DNA of 64,000 bases from a bacterium (GTDB lineage: Bacteria > Oederibacteriota > Muellerivitia > Muellerivitales > Muellerivitaceae), in contig DASZRK010000018.1 of the NCBI GenBank assembly GCA_035549195.1, positions 1 through 64,000 of the forward strand, read 5' to 3'. A program made the translations under genes and the position numbers. Each line of letters begins with the position of its first letter. Positions within the stretch are counted from its first letter, which is position 1. Positions 13,481-22,801 of the stretch are shown one piece after another. The notes beneath the pieces are model-generated. The model was given only the letters and a program-made list of their open reading frames with translations, was not told the DNA's origin and ran no database searches.

Positions 13481-15646
13481 ATGGGCGCCATGCGATCCCA
13501 CAAAAGCCGTGGATCCGTCCCGACCAGGGACCGGAAGGTCCGCCAGGACCCCTTTTTCGCCTGGGCCCTTTCCGCCCTGCTGTTCGCCGGAGCGGCCGCT
13601 CCCTTGGAGGCCAAGACCATGGCCCGGACCTTTCAGAATCCCATCCTGACCGGGTTCCATCCCGACCCCTCCTTCTGCCGGGTGGGGGACGATTTCTACC
13701 TCACCAACTCCACCTTCGAGTTCTTCCCCGGGCTTCCCATCTATCACAGCCGCGACCTGGTGCATTGGGAGCAGGTGGGGAACGCCTTGGTGCGGCCCGG
13801 CCAACTGCCCCTGAAAGGGGCGAGCGATTCGGGCGGGCTCTACGCGCCGACCCTTCGCTATTGGAAGGGGACCTTCTACCTGATCTGTGACAACGTGAGC
13901 GGGGGCGGGAACTTCATCGTGACCGCCAGGGACCCGGCGGGCCCTTGGTCCGACCCGGTCTGGCTGGGCGACTACGGCATCGACGGGTCCCTCTTCTTCG
14001 ACGACGACGGGCGCATCTACTACCACCGGGCGGGCGCCGACAACGGCAACGGCATCTCCCAAGGGGAACTGGACCCCTCCAGCCTGAAGCTCAAGGGTCC
14101 CTTGAGGAAGATCTGGGAATACCCGGGGGAATGGAACGAAGGCCCGCATCTCTATAAGGCCCAAGGGAACTATTACCTCATCAGCGCGACCGGGGGGACC
14201 GAGACCCATCACCAGGAGGTCGTGGCCCGGTCGGAGAGCCCCTGGGGTCCTTTTGTTTCCAGTCCCCACAACCCCCTCCTGACCGAACGGGACGAACCCC
14301 GGAGCCCCATCCAATGCGCGGGACACGCCGACCTGGTGGAGGCCCCGGACGGGAGTTGGTGGGCGGTCTTCCTGGGGACCCGGCCTTATCAGGGCATGTC
14401 GGTGCTGGGCCGGGAGACCTTCCTGGCGCCGGTGCATTGGACGAAGGATGGCTGGCCGGTGGTGGGCAACGACCATCACGTCGCCCTGCGGATGGCGGCA
14501 CCCCGGTTGAAGCCGTTCCCCGTGAAGGCCAATCCTCCAAGGACCCTTTTCACCCAGGGCTCGAAGGGCCTGGGGCCCGAATGGCTCCATATCCGAAATG
14601 GCGACCCGAAGGATGTCTCTTTGGAGGAACGTCCGGGATACTTGCGCCTGCACGCGGCCAAGGACGGTCTTGACAGCCGTTGGGAGGCACCCGCTTTCGT
14701 GGGGGTCCGTCAACCGGCTTTGCGTTTCACCGCCCGGACGGCCCTGGAATTCGCGCCCCGGCAGGACGGGGAGGAGGCGGGCCTTTGCGTGAGGGCCGAC
14801 GAAGGGAACCATTACGAGATCGGCGTCGGTCGCTTGGGCGGCCAGGTCCAACTCTTCGTGAGGAACCGGATCAAGAACCGGGACCACTGGATCGCCCAAA
14901 GGCCGCTTGCGTCGGACAAGGTCCAACTGGAGATATCGGGCAACGAAGCCAAGTACCGCTTCGCCTGGTCCATCGACGGTAAGACCTGGAAAACCCTGGC
15001 CGTTTCGCCCAGCGCGGACCTTTCCCGGGAGAAGGCGGGCGGCTTTACGGGGACGGTCCTGGGCCTTTACGCCACCTCCCATGGGAGGTCCTCGGAGGCC
15101 TACGCGGATTTCGGGTGGTTCGAATTGACGCCGGACAGTGTCCCCGCGATCGGCGCCGTCACCCGCAGGCCCGCCCCCACGCCCCTGACCCCCACGGACC
15201 ATTGGCGCATCCTCACTGACCGGGAGGACTACCGGGACCGCGCCGGGAACCTCTGGTCCTGGGACCTGGGCTATTCGGGCGGGGAGACCTCCCGCTCATG
15301 GGGCGGCATCGCGGGGACCCGGGAAGCGGAGCTGTTCCAGCATGAGCGTCAGGGCAGGGAATTCAGCTACACCCTTCCGGTCCCGCCGGGCAAGTACCGG
15401 GTGCGCCTCAAGTTCGCCGAGACCAGCGTGCGGGAAAAGGGAAAGCGGGTCTTCGACCTTTCGATCAACGGTCGGAAGGTCCTCACGGGTTTCGACATCC
15501 TGGAAGAAGCGGGGGGATCCGATCGGGCGCTCGAAAAGAGCTTCGACGACGTATCCCCGAACCAGGAAGGCGAGATCACCCTGGGTTTCGCCGCTTCCGC
15601 CGGGGAGGCCAAGGTCTGCGCCCTGGAGATCGAACGGCGGCCTTGA
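13481..15646 (+). CDS. Secreted GH43 glycosidase (beta-xylosidase/arabinofuranosidase type) with malectin-like C-terminus
   Basis: 721 residues; start placed at ATG 13481 (13490 is also possible) after the upstream terminator. A signal peptide is followed by a GH43 five-bladed propeller. The opening NPILTGFHPDPSF carries the catalytic base Asp, DGSLFFDDDGRIYY the second Asp (about residue 168) and EGPHLYK the general acid Glu (about 220). A concanavalin-like C2 domain follows (about 340-550), as in beta-xylosidases. A malectin-type domain ends the protein (about 570-721: LPVPPGKYRVRLKFAE and VFDLSINGRKV). It should cleave xylan or arabinoxylan side chains or oligosaccharides outside the cytoplasm; the tail may bind carbohydrate. 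Confidence 0.85.
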   Translation: MGAMRSHKSRGSVPTRDRKVRQDPFFAWALSALLFAGAAAPLEAKTMARTFQNPILTGFHPDPSFCRVGDDFYLTNSTFEFFPGLPIYHSRDLVHWEQVGNALVRPGQLPLKGASDSGGLYAPTLRYWKGTFYLICDNVSGGGNFIVTARDPAGPWSDPVWLGDYGIDGSLFFDDDGRIYYHRAGADNGNGISQGELDPSSLKLKGPLRKIWEYPGEWNEGPHLYKAQGNYYLISATGGTETHHQEVVARSESPWGPFVSSPHNPLLTERDEPRSPIQCAGHADLVEAPDGSWWAVFLGTRPYQGMSVLGRETFLAPVHWTKDGWPVVGNDHHVALRMAAPRLKPFPVKANPPRTLFTQGSKGLGPEWLHIRNGDPKDVSLEERPGYLRLHAAKDGLDSRWEAPAFVGVRQPALRFTARTALEFAPRQDGEEAGLCVRADEGNHYEIGVGRLGGQVQLFVRNRIKNRDHWIAQRPLASDKVQLEISGNEAKYRFAWSIDGKTWKTLAVSPSADLSREKAGGFTGTVLGLYATSHGRSSEAYADFGWFELTPDSVPAIGAVTRRPAPTPLTPTDHWRILTDREDYRDRAGNLWSWDLGYSGGETSRSWGGIAGTREAELFQHERQGREFSYTLPVPPGKYRVRLKFAETSVREKGKRVFDLSINGRKVLTGFDILEEAGGSDRALEKSFDDVSPNQEGEITLGFAASAGEAKVCALEIERRP

Positions 15647-15658
15647 GCGGGTCCTGCC

Positions 15659-15874
15659 TCAAGGTTCCTTCGGGGAACCTGGGTCCTTCTTTTCGATCTT
15701 CTTCGACCCTTGGCTCTTGGGTCGGGCGGGAACCCGTTCCTTCTTGAGGAAGTCGCCGTATTTGGGCCCGACGCGCCGGCCGGCGGGGACCTTTGAGCTC
15801 CATTCGCCCGCGACGGCTAGACCGCAAGCGAGCAGAAGGACCACCGCCATTCCCAAGACCGTCGATCGTCGCAT
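15659..15874 (-). CDS. Small secreted basic protein
   Basis: 71 residues. The ATG at 15874 is chosen because GGGAGG lies 6 nt before it. A signal peptide (VLGMAVVLLLACGLAVAG) precedes a short, very basic, Pro/Lys-rich tail (PARPKSQGSKKIEKKD). No family is recognised. Its 3' end contains a UUCG-type hairpin (15662-15680) that could also end the convergent GH43 transcript. Confidence 0.5.
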   Translation of the reverse strand: MRRSTVLGMAVVLLLACGLAVAGEWSSKVPAGRRVGPKYGDFLKKERVPARPKSQGSKKIEKKDPGSPKEP

Positions 15875-15902
15875 GGTTTTCCTCCCGTTCAAGATGGTCC
15901 CC

Positions 15903-16766
15903 TCAAGGCGGCGTGATGGTGAAGTGGTAGGGGATGGGGGCCGCGCCGCTATAGGCCGTGATCATGAAATAGAAACTGTCCCCCGGGTTCAGGGGTGCGT
16001 TCGCCGAATTGCCCGGCTGGGCAGGCCCGGGATCAAAGAGGTAGTTGCAGCCCGTGTCGAAGATGACGATGTCCAACAAATTGCTGTCGGAGCCGGTCGA
16101 ATAGCAGTCCACGGTGAGGGTATAGGTCCCCGTCGAACCGGCCGTGAAAAGGTAATAGTCCGTGTCCCCATTGTAGGCATTGGTGCCCGCCGGGTTCAGG
16201 ACGCCGGAGATGACCAGGGGCGTGCCCGAATAGACGGTCCCGATGTTCTCGGCGGTGGCGCAGGAGTCGTTGGTGCCCGTGGGGCCGCCTTGGGTGGGGA
16301 GTTCCACTTCGGTGTAGGCGGCCGCGCCGACGGGCGTGGCGCCGCAGACGAAGGCCGGGGTATCGGTGGGCGTGACCGTGGGCGTATCGCTGGGAGTGTC
16401 GGTGGGGGTGTCAGTGGGGCTGTCGGTCACGGTCGGGGTATGGGTCGCCGTAGGGGTGGAAGTGGGTGTGCCGGTGTTCGTGCTGGTGAAGGTGTAGGTG
16501 GACGTAAAGGTGGGGGTGAAGGTCGGGGTGAACGAGGACGTGGGAGTGAGGGTCGGCGTGAAGGTCCGGGAAGGAGTCGGGGTCGGGGTCAGGGTCGTTG
16601 TATCGGTGGGAGTGGAAGTGGGCGTGATCGTGGGGCTGTTCGTAGGCGTGGGGGTATGGGTATAGAGGGCGACGGGGTTGGGGGAGACGACGATGTCCCG
16701 GGAACAGGAAGCCGCAAACAGGGCCGCCCCCACAAGAGCGATCAAGAAAAGATGGCCTGGTTTCAT
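15903..16766 (-). CDS. Thr/Pro-rich lipoprotein with C-terminal beta-sandwich domain
   Basis: 287 residues from the ATG at 16766, which opens a lipoprotein signal (lipobox FAASC, Cys21). A Thr/Pro/Ser stalk (about 35-135) is followed by a domain with [35 protein letters not shown] and [13 protein letters not shown]. That is the pattern of the bacterial pre-peptidase C-terminal (PPC) family of secreted beta-sandwiches. A surface lipoprotein on a stalk is likely. It lies 28 nt downstream of the small secreted gene's start on the same strand. Confidence 0.7.
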   Translation of the reverse strand: MKPGHLFLIALVGAALFAASCSRDIVVSPNPVALYTHTPTPTNSPTITPTSTPTDTTTLTPTPTPSRTFTPTLTPTSSFTPTFTPTFTSTYTFTSTNTGTPTSTPTATHTPTVTDSPTDTPTDTPSDTPTVTPTDTPAFVCGATPVGAAAYTEVELPTQGGPTGTNDSCATAENIGTVYSGTPLVISGVLNPAGTNAYNGDTDYYLFTAGSTGTYTLTVDCYSTGSDSNLLDIVIFDTGCNYLFDPGPAQPGNSANAPLNPGDSFYFMITAYSGAAPIPYHFTITPP

Positions 16767-16981
16767 CCGGGTCCTGGGAGGATTTCGTTCTGACAGCCGA
16801 GAACGGCCCAATAGTACCACCCTTTAGCCCTCTAAAAGGCCTGAAAGCCCCTTATCCGGTTTAACGGTCACTTCAAGGGAAGGTTCGGAAGGTTTCCGAT
16901 TTACCGATGGATGCGATATCCTTCCTGCCAATGGATGTCGCCGTCTTGAGCCTTATTTTCTTTGAAAGATGAGACCGGAAC

Positions 16982-17923
16982 ATGAGCCACCTTGAAAGGA
17001 TCGCTTTTCGTCCGATCCCGGTCCACCGCCTTGTCCTTCCCGTGGCTTTCCTGCTCCTGGCCGTGTCACCGCTTTTTGCCGCGGACTGCAATTGCAATCC
17101 CCAGGTCGTGGCAGGCGGCAACCAGCCGGTGACGGGCATCTACGACCTCGGTGTGACATCGGGTGCTTTCACTTTCTTTTATGATACCCAGTCCATTCCG
17201 GACCGGATCCTCGTTTTAAGCGGGGGCGTGACCCTTTTCGATACGGGTTGCGTTGGGGCGAAGGGCACGGTGCCTTTGAACCTGAACGGCTCCAATCTCG
17301 TGACCGTCCAGGTCATTCCCAACTGCAATGGGGATACCTCGACCGGCTGGTCCTATGGCCTGGATTGGTGCAACATCAGCACCGCCCCGACCTGCACCCC
17401 CACCAACACCTTCACCCCGACCCCGACCTTCACGCCGACCTGGACCCGGACCCCTACGCCGACCTTCACTTTCCAATTCTCGGCGACGGACACCCCGACA
17501 CCGACCATCACCGATACCCCCACCAAGACCGCGACCATGACGCCGACCTATACTCCCACCCTAACGCCGACCATGACCCCCACCTACACCCCCACGACCA
17601 CGGCGACCTTCACGCCCACCTCCACTCCCACCTGCGTGCCGCTGGTCTGGCCGGACCCCTTCAATCCCCGCTACGCGGTGGATGGGGTGATGAAGATCGG
17701 GTGCCTGGAGCCGGGATCCCGGGCCGAGATCTATACCGTTGCGGGGGAAAAAGTGGTCACGATCAGTGATTCGGCCTTCCAATACGGGGGCCCTTTCACA
17801 GCGGTCTGGAATGGAAAGAACGAGAAGGGTGTTCCGGTGAGCGCGGGCATTTATTTCTACATGATCCGGAACGGGGACCGGGTGTCCTACAAAGGCAAGT
17901 TCCTGGTCATCGGAGGGCCTTAG
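16982..17923 (+). CDS. Thr/Pro-rich secreted protein with sorting-type C-terminal domain
   Basis: 313 residues. A signal peptide ends near LLLAVSPLFA. A Cys-containing N-terminal domain (about 36-135: DCNCNPQVV, GGVTLFDTGC, VIPNCNGDT) is followed by a Thr/Pro stalk (about 140-215). The last 90 residues match the Ig-like FlgD/T9SS-type C-terminal domain: WPDPFNPRY, AEIYTVAGEKV, VWNGKNEKGVPVSAGIYFY, YKGKFLVIGG. In Bacteroidota such domains direct export by the type IX system; whether this organism has that system is open. Transcribed divergently from the lipoprotein at 15903-16766. Confidence 0.75.
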   Translation: MSHLERIAFRPIPVHRLVLPVAFLLLAVSPLFAADCNCNPQVVAGGNQPVTGIYDLGVTSGAFTFFYDTQSIPDRILVLSGGVTLFDTGCVGAKGTVPLNLNGSNLVTVQVIPNCNGDTSTGWSYGLDWCNISTAPTCTPTNTFTPTPTFTPTWTRTPTPTFTFQFSATDTPTPTITDTPTKTATMTPTYTPTLTPTMTPTYTPTTTATFTPTSTPTCVPLVWPDPFNPRYAVDGVMKIGCLEPGSRAEIYTVAGEKVVTISDSAFQYGGPFTAVWNGKNEKGVPVSAGIYFYMIRNGDRVSYKGKFLVIGGP

Positions 17924-17938
17924 GGCCGCTCGTAATTA

Positions 17939-19228
17939 TTAGGGTTGGAATAGTTTCTGGGCCTCGTCCAAGCGGCCCATCTTGACCAGACAATTCCCCA
18001 ACAACTGGCGTGCGGTGGTGTTCGAGGGGTCCTGATCGAGGGCCTCCTGGAGGATCCTGCGCGCGTCGTCCAATTTTCCCGCGTCCATGGCCTGACGGCC
18101 CATTTCCAGTTGATTATTGGAGGGGTTCTTGTTTTGGGCGGAATAACGAAGCTCATCCATTCCCGGGGAAGCTTGTGCCGGACCCACCATCGGGACCGAG
18201 CCCGCGGGGGGAACCCCTTGGGCGGGTGCCGACAGGTCCTGTCTTCCGGCCGGGGATCCTCCCTGCGGTAAGGAAATGTTCAAGGTGAAGCGGTGGGTCG
18301 CGCCGATGGCCCCGTAGGGCACGAAGGCGTAATCGAGCCCGGCGGCGAGGTCCCCGAAATCCTTCTGCAGGCCCGCCCCGAAGGTCATGGCCGAGAAACC
18401 CTGCAGGTCGTCGGTGGTGCGCACCCCCGTGCGAAGGGCCCCCGCCAGGTCCTGGGTAAGGGGCGTGCGGTACTCGGCGCCGAAGCTGGGTTGGAAGCCC
18501 GTGTCCTCATGGATGTCGCTGTCGACCGCCAGGGTCAGCCGGTCGCCGGGAGCGAAGGCGGCGGGCTGGTACCAGGAGGCCCCCGCCTTGACCAGGAAGG
18601 GTTGGGAGTGGTCCAGCAGGTCCGTGCCGATGTTCTGGAACGCCAGCCCGAAGAGAAGGTGCGCCGAGGGGATGGAATGCAGGAAACCCGCGTCGAAGGA
18701 AAGGGCGGTGTCCCCCAAGCTGGGGGTGTCCTGGCCCAGGATGTTCACCTTGAGCCCGGCGTAGGTGTTGGCCATCAGTTCCCCGGGAAGGAAGCGGCCC
18801 AGGCTGTCCGCGTAGGCGAGCGACAGGGCCCAGTCGGAGGCCGAGACGGCCCCGCCGGTCCCCGCGTAGTTGCCCAGGGGGTCCTCGAGGGTGGCGTGGA
18901 AGGCCTGGGTGTCCTGCAGGGTGAGGCCCAAGCCCACCCCGCCCGCGTCGGGGAGCTTGTGGGCCAGGGCCAGGTAGTCCTGGGTGACGCCCTGGAGCCA
19001 TTGGCCGTGGGTGGTGGAAAGGCCCGTGCCCGAAAGGAGCGCCAGGCCCGCCGGGTTCCAGTAGAGCGCCGTGGGGTCGTCGGCCACCGCGGTGAAACTG
19101 TCGGCCATGGCGGCCGCCCGGGCGCCGGTGCCGATCTTCAGGAAGTTGGCGCTGGTGTAACCCGCTTCGCCGAAGGCCTGGAAGGGGAGGACCAGGAGCA
19201 TCCCGGCCAGGAAGGGTCCCTTTTTCAT
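17939..19228 (-). CDS. PorV/PorQ-like (UPF0164) outer-membrane protein with C-terminal TPR
   Basis: 429 residues. After the signal peptide it starts SANFLKIGTGARAAAMADSF followed by DDPTALYWNPAGLA, the signature of the PorV/UPF0164 family of outer-membrane barrels. The barrel runs to about 320. A Gly/Pro linker follows, then a tetratricopeptide-like helical part (about 370-429: GRQAMDAGKLDDARRILQEA). In Bacteroidota, PorV shuttles type IX substrates. The start overlaps the stop of the upstream VWA gene by 4 nt, so the two are co-translated. The TPR tail is an unusual addition. Confidence 0.75.
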   Translation of the reverse strand: MKKGPFLAGMLLVLPFQAFGEAGYTSANFLKIGTGARAAAMADSFTAVADDPTALYWNPAGLALLSGTGLSTTHGQWLQGVTQDYLALAHKLPDAGGVGLGLTLQDTQAFHATLEDPLGNYAGTGGAVSASDWALSLAYADSLGRFLPGELMANTYAGLKVNILGQDTPSLGDTALSFDAGFLHSIPSAHLLFGLAFQNIGTDLLDHSQPFLVKAGASWYQPAAFAPGDRLTLAVDSDIHEDTGFQPSFGAEYRTPLTQDLAGALRTGVRTTDDLQGFSAMTFGAGLQKDFGDLAAGLDYAFVPYGAIGATHRFTLNISLPQGGSPAGRQDLSAPAQGVPPAGSVPMVGPAQASPGMDELRYSAQNKNPSNNQLEMGRQAMDAGKLDDARRILQEALDQDPSNTTARQLLGNCLVKMGRLDEAQKLFQP

Positions 19229-21096
19229 GGCCTATCCCTCCAAATGACCAGTACGCCGGTCGCCAGCGTGTTCGAGCCCTGGCGAATGACGTAATAGTAG
19301 GTCCCCGCGGCCACCGGCCGCCCGCCGGTCGTGAGGCCGTCCCATTCCACCGGTCCACCCGAGGCCACCTGGCTGTGCACCAGTTCACCCGAGACGGTGT
19401 AGACATTGAAGCTGGCGCCGGCCGGCATGCCCAGGACCTTCACGGTCCCGCGCACGGCGGTGCCGGGGTTGTAAGGGTTCGGGTAGACCGTAAAGGCCGA
19501 GGCCGGGGTGAGGGTGGGGGTCTTGGTGAAGGTGAAGGTGGGCGTGACCGAGGGGGTCTCGGTGGCGGTGTGGGTCAGGGTCGGGGTGGGGGTGTTGGTC
19601 GCCGTATCCGTCGCGGTGGAGGTCGTGGTGTCCGTCGCGGTCTCGGTCGGGGTGGAAGTGGTGGTTGGGGAAGCGGTCGAAGTAGCGGTGGAGGTGGCCG
19701 TTGAGGTGGCACTGTTGGTCGCGGTATCCGTGGCCGTATCGGTGGCGGTGGGCGTGGGTGTTGAAGTGGCCGTTCGGGTCGCCGTATCCGTCGGTGTGGA
19801 GGTGGCGCTGGAAGTGGCCGTGGAGGTCGCTGTGTTAGTGGCGGTCGGTGTGGCCGAATCCGTGGCCGTGGAGGTGGCGGTGTTCGTGGTGGTGTTGGTC
19901 GTGGTGGCCGTTGGTGTGGAAGTGGTGGTCGAAGTCGGGGTCGAAGTGGCGCTGCTGGTCGTGGTGGAAGTGGCGCTGTTCGTGGCCGTCGGGGTCGCGG
20001 TGTGGCTGGGTGTCGCGGTGGCCGTGGAAGTGGGGGTCCGGGTCGCGGTCTGGGTGGGGGTATGGGTGGCCGTGATGGTCGGTGTGTTCAGGGTATAGGA
20101 AACGGAACTGGAGCTGATCTCAGGCACCTGGTCGGCGGAGAAATAGGCGGTGTTGGAAAGGGTGGTGCCGGGTGGGGCGGTGACATTGGCCTGGAAGCAG
20201 ACCTGCCAGGTGTCCCCGCGGTCCATGGCGGGTTGTTTCCAGATCAGTTCATTGCCGCTGAGCGTTGCGCTGCCGTAGGTTCCGGCCACGGGGGCGAGCC
20301 CGGTGGGCAGGGGATCGTGGATGACGAGGTTCGTGAGCTGGGCGGTGACACGTCCCAGGTCGCCGAGGAAGGTGGTCCACTGGGAGGCGGGCGCGGAGTA
20401 GTTGAGCCAGGTGCCTCCGGCCATGGGAGGAAGGGTCTTGGGGTTACAGCGGTTCTCGGGGGCGGTGGTGGGGTCGAGGTCGTTGGTGACGCCGTGGATC
20501 ACGATGCCCTGGGCGTAGAGGCTGGCGGCCACCGAGGACATGGTCAGGGGACCGCTGCCGTATTCGGCGCAGTCAACGCGTTCGTCGGTGACCAGGATGA
20601 TGGTGCGGGAGGCGTCGGTACGCCAGGGTCCGGCCCCGGCCAGGGTGACGGCCTGCAGGGTGGGTTCGACCCCGCCGGTGGTGGTGATGGCGGTGAGCCA
20701 GCCTTCGAACTGCGAGTCGCTGGAGGCGTAACCGTAATTGGTGATGTTGGGGTGGCCGGTGGTGCCCGTGAAGGTGATGAGCCCGATGCGGTAATTGATG
20801 TTCTGCCCGGAGAGTTGGGAAGTGAAATTGGCGATGTTGGCCTTGATCTGCGAGATCCCGGAATTCATGGAGGTGGATCGGTCCACGACCCAGAGGATGT
20901 CGGCCAAGGGGATGGCGCTGGCGGTGTCCACCGTGATGCAGACGGTGGCCGGGGCGCCGTTGTTCGGTTCGGGGAAGCTCATGGTCTTATGGATGGCCGC
21001 GATCTGGGCCAAGGCCGGCGACAGGCCAGCCATGGAAATCCCAATGACCAATAGGGTTCTGCGTTTAACCTCTTGGAACCAATTTTTTCCCGTCAC
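19225..21096 (-). CDS. VWA-domain surface protein with Thr/Pro stalk and sorting-type C-terminal domain
   Basis: 623 residues. After a signal peptide comes a von Willebrand A domain (about 60-230) with an intact MIDAS start DRSTSM (Asp72, Ser74, Ser76). A DUF11-like beta domain follows (about 240-330: NLVIHDPLPTGLAPVAGTY). Then a Thr/Ala/Ser stalk of about 190 residues. The C-terminal domain reads VYPNPYNPGTAVRG, FNVYTVSGELV, VEWDGLTTGGRPVAAGTYYY, as in type IX cargo. VWA domains with a MIDAS bind ligands through a metal, so an adhesin role is likely. The downstream PorV-like gene overlaps its stop. Confidence 0.8.
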   Translation of the reverse strand: MTGKNWFQEVKRRTLLVIGISMAGLSPALAQIAAIHKTMSFPEPNNGAPATVCITVDTASAIPLADILWVVDRSTSMNSGISQIKANIANFTSQLSGQNINYRIGLITFTGTTGHPNITNYGYASSDSQFEGWLTAITTTGGVEPTLQAVTLAGAGPWRTDASRTIILVTDERVDCAEYGSGPLTMSSVAASLYAQGIVIHGVTNDLDPTTAPENRCNPKTLPPMAGGTWLNYSAPASQWTTFLGDLGRVTAQLTNLVIHDPLPTGLAPVAGTYGSATLSGNELIWKQPAMDRGDTWQVCFQANVTAPPGTTLSNTAYFSADQVPEISSSSVSYTLNTPTITATHTPTQTATRTPTSTATATPSHTATPTATNSATSTTTSSATSTPTSTTTSTPTATTTNTTTNTATSTATDSATPTATNTATSTATSSATSTPTDTATRTATSTPTPTATDTATDTATNSATSTATSTATSTASPTTTSTPTETATDTTTSTATDTATNTPTPTLTHTATETPSVTPTFTFTKTPTLTPASAFTVYPNPYNPGTAVRGTVKVLGMPAGASFNVYTVSGELVHSQVASGGPVEWDGLTTGGRPVAAGTYYYVIRQGSNTLATGVLVIWRDRP

Positions 21097-21279
21097 GTGA
21101 TAGGACCTCTTTTAAATTTTCCCTGGACGAAGTGGGGAACGACTCAAGGAAGGATGGGTGATAGTAACTGAGGATGGGGAGCCTGTGAAACCATGTTCTT
21201 TCGATCCGACATTGGTTGATGGATAAAGCTTGGCTTAAAACGTTTGAAGGGATCGATGATTTTCTCGGGGAACAACGGG

Positions 21280-21377
21280 TCAGGCCTCAAGGACCGCCTT
21301 GAGGAACTCCCGGGTGCGCTCTTCCTTCGGGTCGAAGAAGACGACCGGCCCCCACTCGCCCCAGGTTTTGGGCGATC
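21280..21377 (-). pseudogene. Possible remnant of an ABC-transporter ATPase C-terminus
   Basis: The minus strand reads WGEWGPVVFFDPKEERTREF and then LKAVLEA before a stop at 21280. FFDPKEERTREFL resembles the end of amino-acid ABC ATPases (typical form PPKEERTRAFL). The frame continues upstream only into a frame-shifted shadow of the membrane-protein gene, so at most a fragment remains. It could be chance; confidence is low. Confidence 0.25.
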
Positions 21378-22199
21378 TTATGACCTGAGCCGCTTCAAGA
21401 AATGGATCAGGACCGCCAGGTCCGCCAGGGCCATCCCGCCGAAGACCCAGGTGATGGTCAGGTCCGTCGTGATCCCTTTCATGGCCATCATCACCGTCAT
21501 CCCTCCGATGGCCACCGCCATCACCGCACAAAGCGTCATCACGGTGGGGAAAAAGAAATAGCCGAAGGGTCTTTTTTTGAGGAGGGCCCAGCCGGCCAGG
21601 ACCATGGCGGGAAGGGTGAACCCCAAGTCCAGGACGTGCACCGGATTGGAAGGAAGCCCCACCTCGTCCAGGCTTTTGGGATAGGTCCCCTGGACCAGCG
21701 CGGGCAGGTCCTCGGAAAGCCAAAGGAAATAAAAGACCAGGGCGGTGAGGATGAGATAAAGGGCGGGGAAACGGGTGGGGCTTTCCAGGTCGAACCAGAT
21801 ATCCGCCCTTTCCTTTTGGAGCCTCAAGGCGACCAGCACCAGGCCGTAACCCGAGGTCCCAAGGGCGGCTGTATATACGAGGAAGAGTCTGTTGAAGTGC
21901 ACACAGAAGGCGTAAAGGGTGAAGGAATAGACCAGGTACCCCAAGAGGCCGCCGAGGACAAGGAGGGCCACCCGGCCACCCCGGGCGGCCCGGAAGGTGA
22001 CCGCCAGCATCAAAGGCACCACGAAGAAGAGGTCCACGTAATCCTGGCCCATTCCCTGGGCGGCCCAGGAGGGTGTTTCCCGGGCGTAGGTCGAAGGAAG
22101 CCAGATGCCCCCGATGCTGTCGATGGCCACGGCCAAGGCGGCCAGATAGGAAAGGAGGGGGATCGCTCCCAAGTCCGGTCCCTTCGATCTTTCATTCAT
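21378..22199 (-). CDS. Multipass membrane protein, unknown function
   Basis: 273 residues from the ATG at 22199, which has GGAG 6 nt upstream. About eight hydrophobic segments span nearly the whole length (for example LLSYLAALAVAIDSIGGIWL, LFFVVPLMLAVTF, VFGGMALADLAVLIHFL). No family is recognised. It is the last gene of a four-gene operon, with 10 nt between it and the Yip1-like gene. Confidence 0.7.
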   Translation of the reverse strand: MNERSKGPDLGAIPLLSYLAALAVAIDSIGGIWLPSTYARETPSWAAQGMGQDYVDLFFVVPLMLAVTFRAARGGRVALLVLGGLLGYLVYSFTLYAFCVHFNRLFLVYTAALGTSGYGLVLVALRLQKERADIWFDLESPTRFPALYLILTALVFYFLWLSEDLPALVQGTYPKSLDEVGLPSNPVHVLDLGFTLPAMVLAGWALLKKRPFGYFFFPTVMTLCAVMAVAIGGMTVMMAMKGITTDLTITWVFGGMALADLAVLIHFLKRLRS

Positions 22200-22209
22200 G
22201 GTCCGCTCC

Positions 22210-22791
22210 TTACCTGGCGAATAGCATGAGAAAACCCTGGTAGACCAGGAAGCCGGTCCAGCCGGCCCCCACGGCCCTTCTCCCGGAGAGGCGGTGAACG
22301 GTCCACACGACCTGGGGATAGAAAACAAGGAAAAGGCCGAGGTAAAGCAACAGGTAGGCCCAGACGATATAGAACCAGGGGCCCCCGTGGTCGACCGATC
22401 CCCGCCAATGACCGTAATCCATCCAGCCGGCGACCTGGACCAAGGTCAGGACCAGGTCCGGGAGAAGGGTCGCCAGGGTCCCCAAGGCGGAGGCCCAGCC
22501 CGTCAATGCCAGGGTATCCTCGAATTTTCCTTGGCCCCCTAGGAGCCTGGAGAAGATCTGTATCACGGCCGAGGCCAGGATCCAGCCCAGGAGCATCCCG
22601 GGAGCGTAGAACCAGGCGGCCCAATGGAAATAACGGTCGGCCGGGATGGCGAGGAATGGCGGAGGAACGGGAGGGGCGTGGAGCAGGTCCAGGAAATGGG
22701 CGACCAGAGAGTAGCCCAAACCCACGGACAGCATGGACAGGAAGCCGATCTTTCCGCGGCGGGGGTTCCCGGCCAAATCCTGGAAGGTCAT
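22210..22791 (-). CDS. Yip1-like integral membrane protein
   Basis: 193 residues with five hydrophobic segments. The motif GGQGKFEDTLALTGWAS (about 85-101) matches the Yip1/YIP1-domain hallmark (G-G-G-F--TL-L--YA). Bacterial members are uncharacterised. It lies third in the operon, 10 nt after the double-SRPBCC gene, and precedes another membrane protein, so the two may form a membrane complex (inference). Confidence 0.65.
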   Translation of the reverse strand: MTFQDLAGNPRRGKIGFLSMLSVGLGYSLVAHFLDLLHAPPVPPPFLAIPADRYFHWAAWFYAPGMLLGWILASAVIQIFSRLLGGQGKFEDTLALTGWASALGTLATLLPDLVLTLVQVAGWMDYGHWRGSVDHGGPWFYIVWAYLLLYLGLFLVFYPQVVWTVHRLSGRRAVGAGWTGFLVYQGFLMLFAR

Positions 22792-22801
22792 AGGGTCTTA
22801 C

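Noticed and set aside
13430-15202. Minus-strand frame of 590 codons opposite GH43
   Set aside because: The plus strand has catalytic motifs and a signal peptide; the minus frame is a GC-rich shadow.
19508-20098. Plus-strand frame of Val/Ala/Ser-rich repeats
   Set aside because: Antisense reading of the Thr-rich stalk of the VWA protein; composition simply mirrors ACC/ACG codons.
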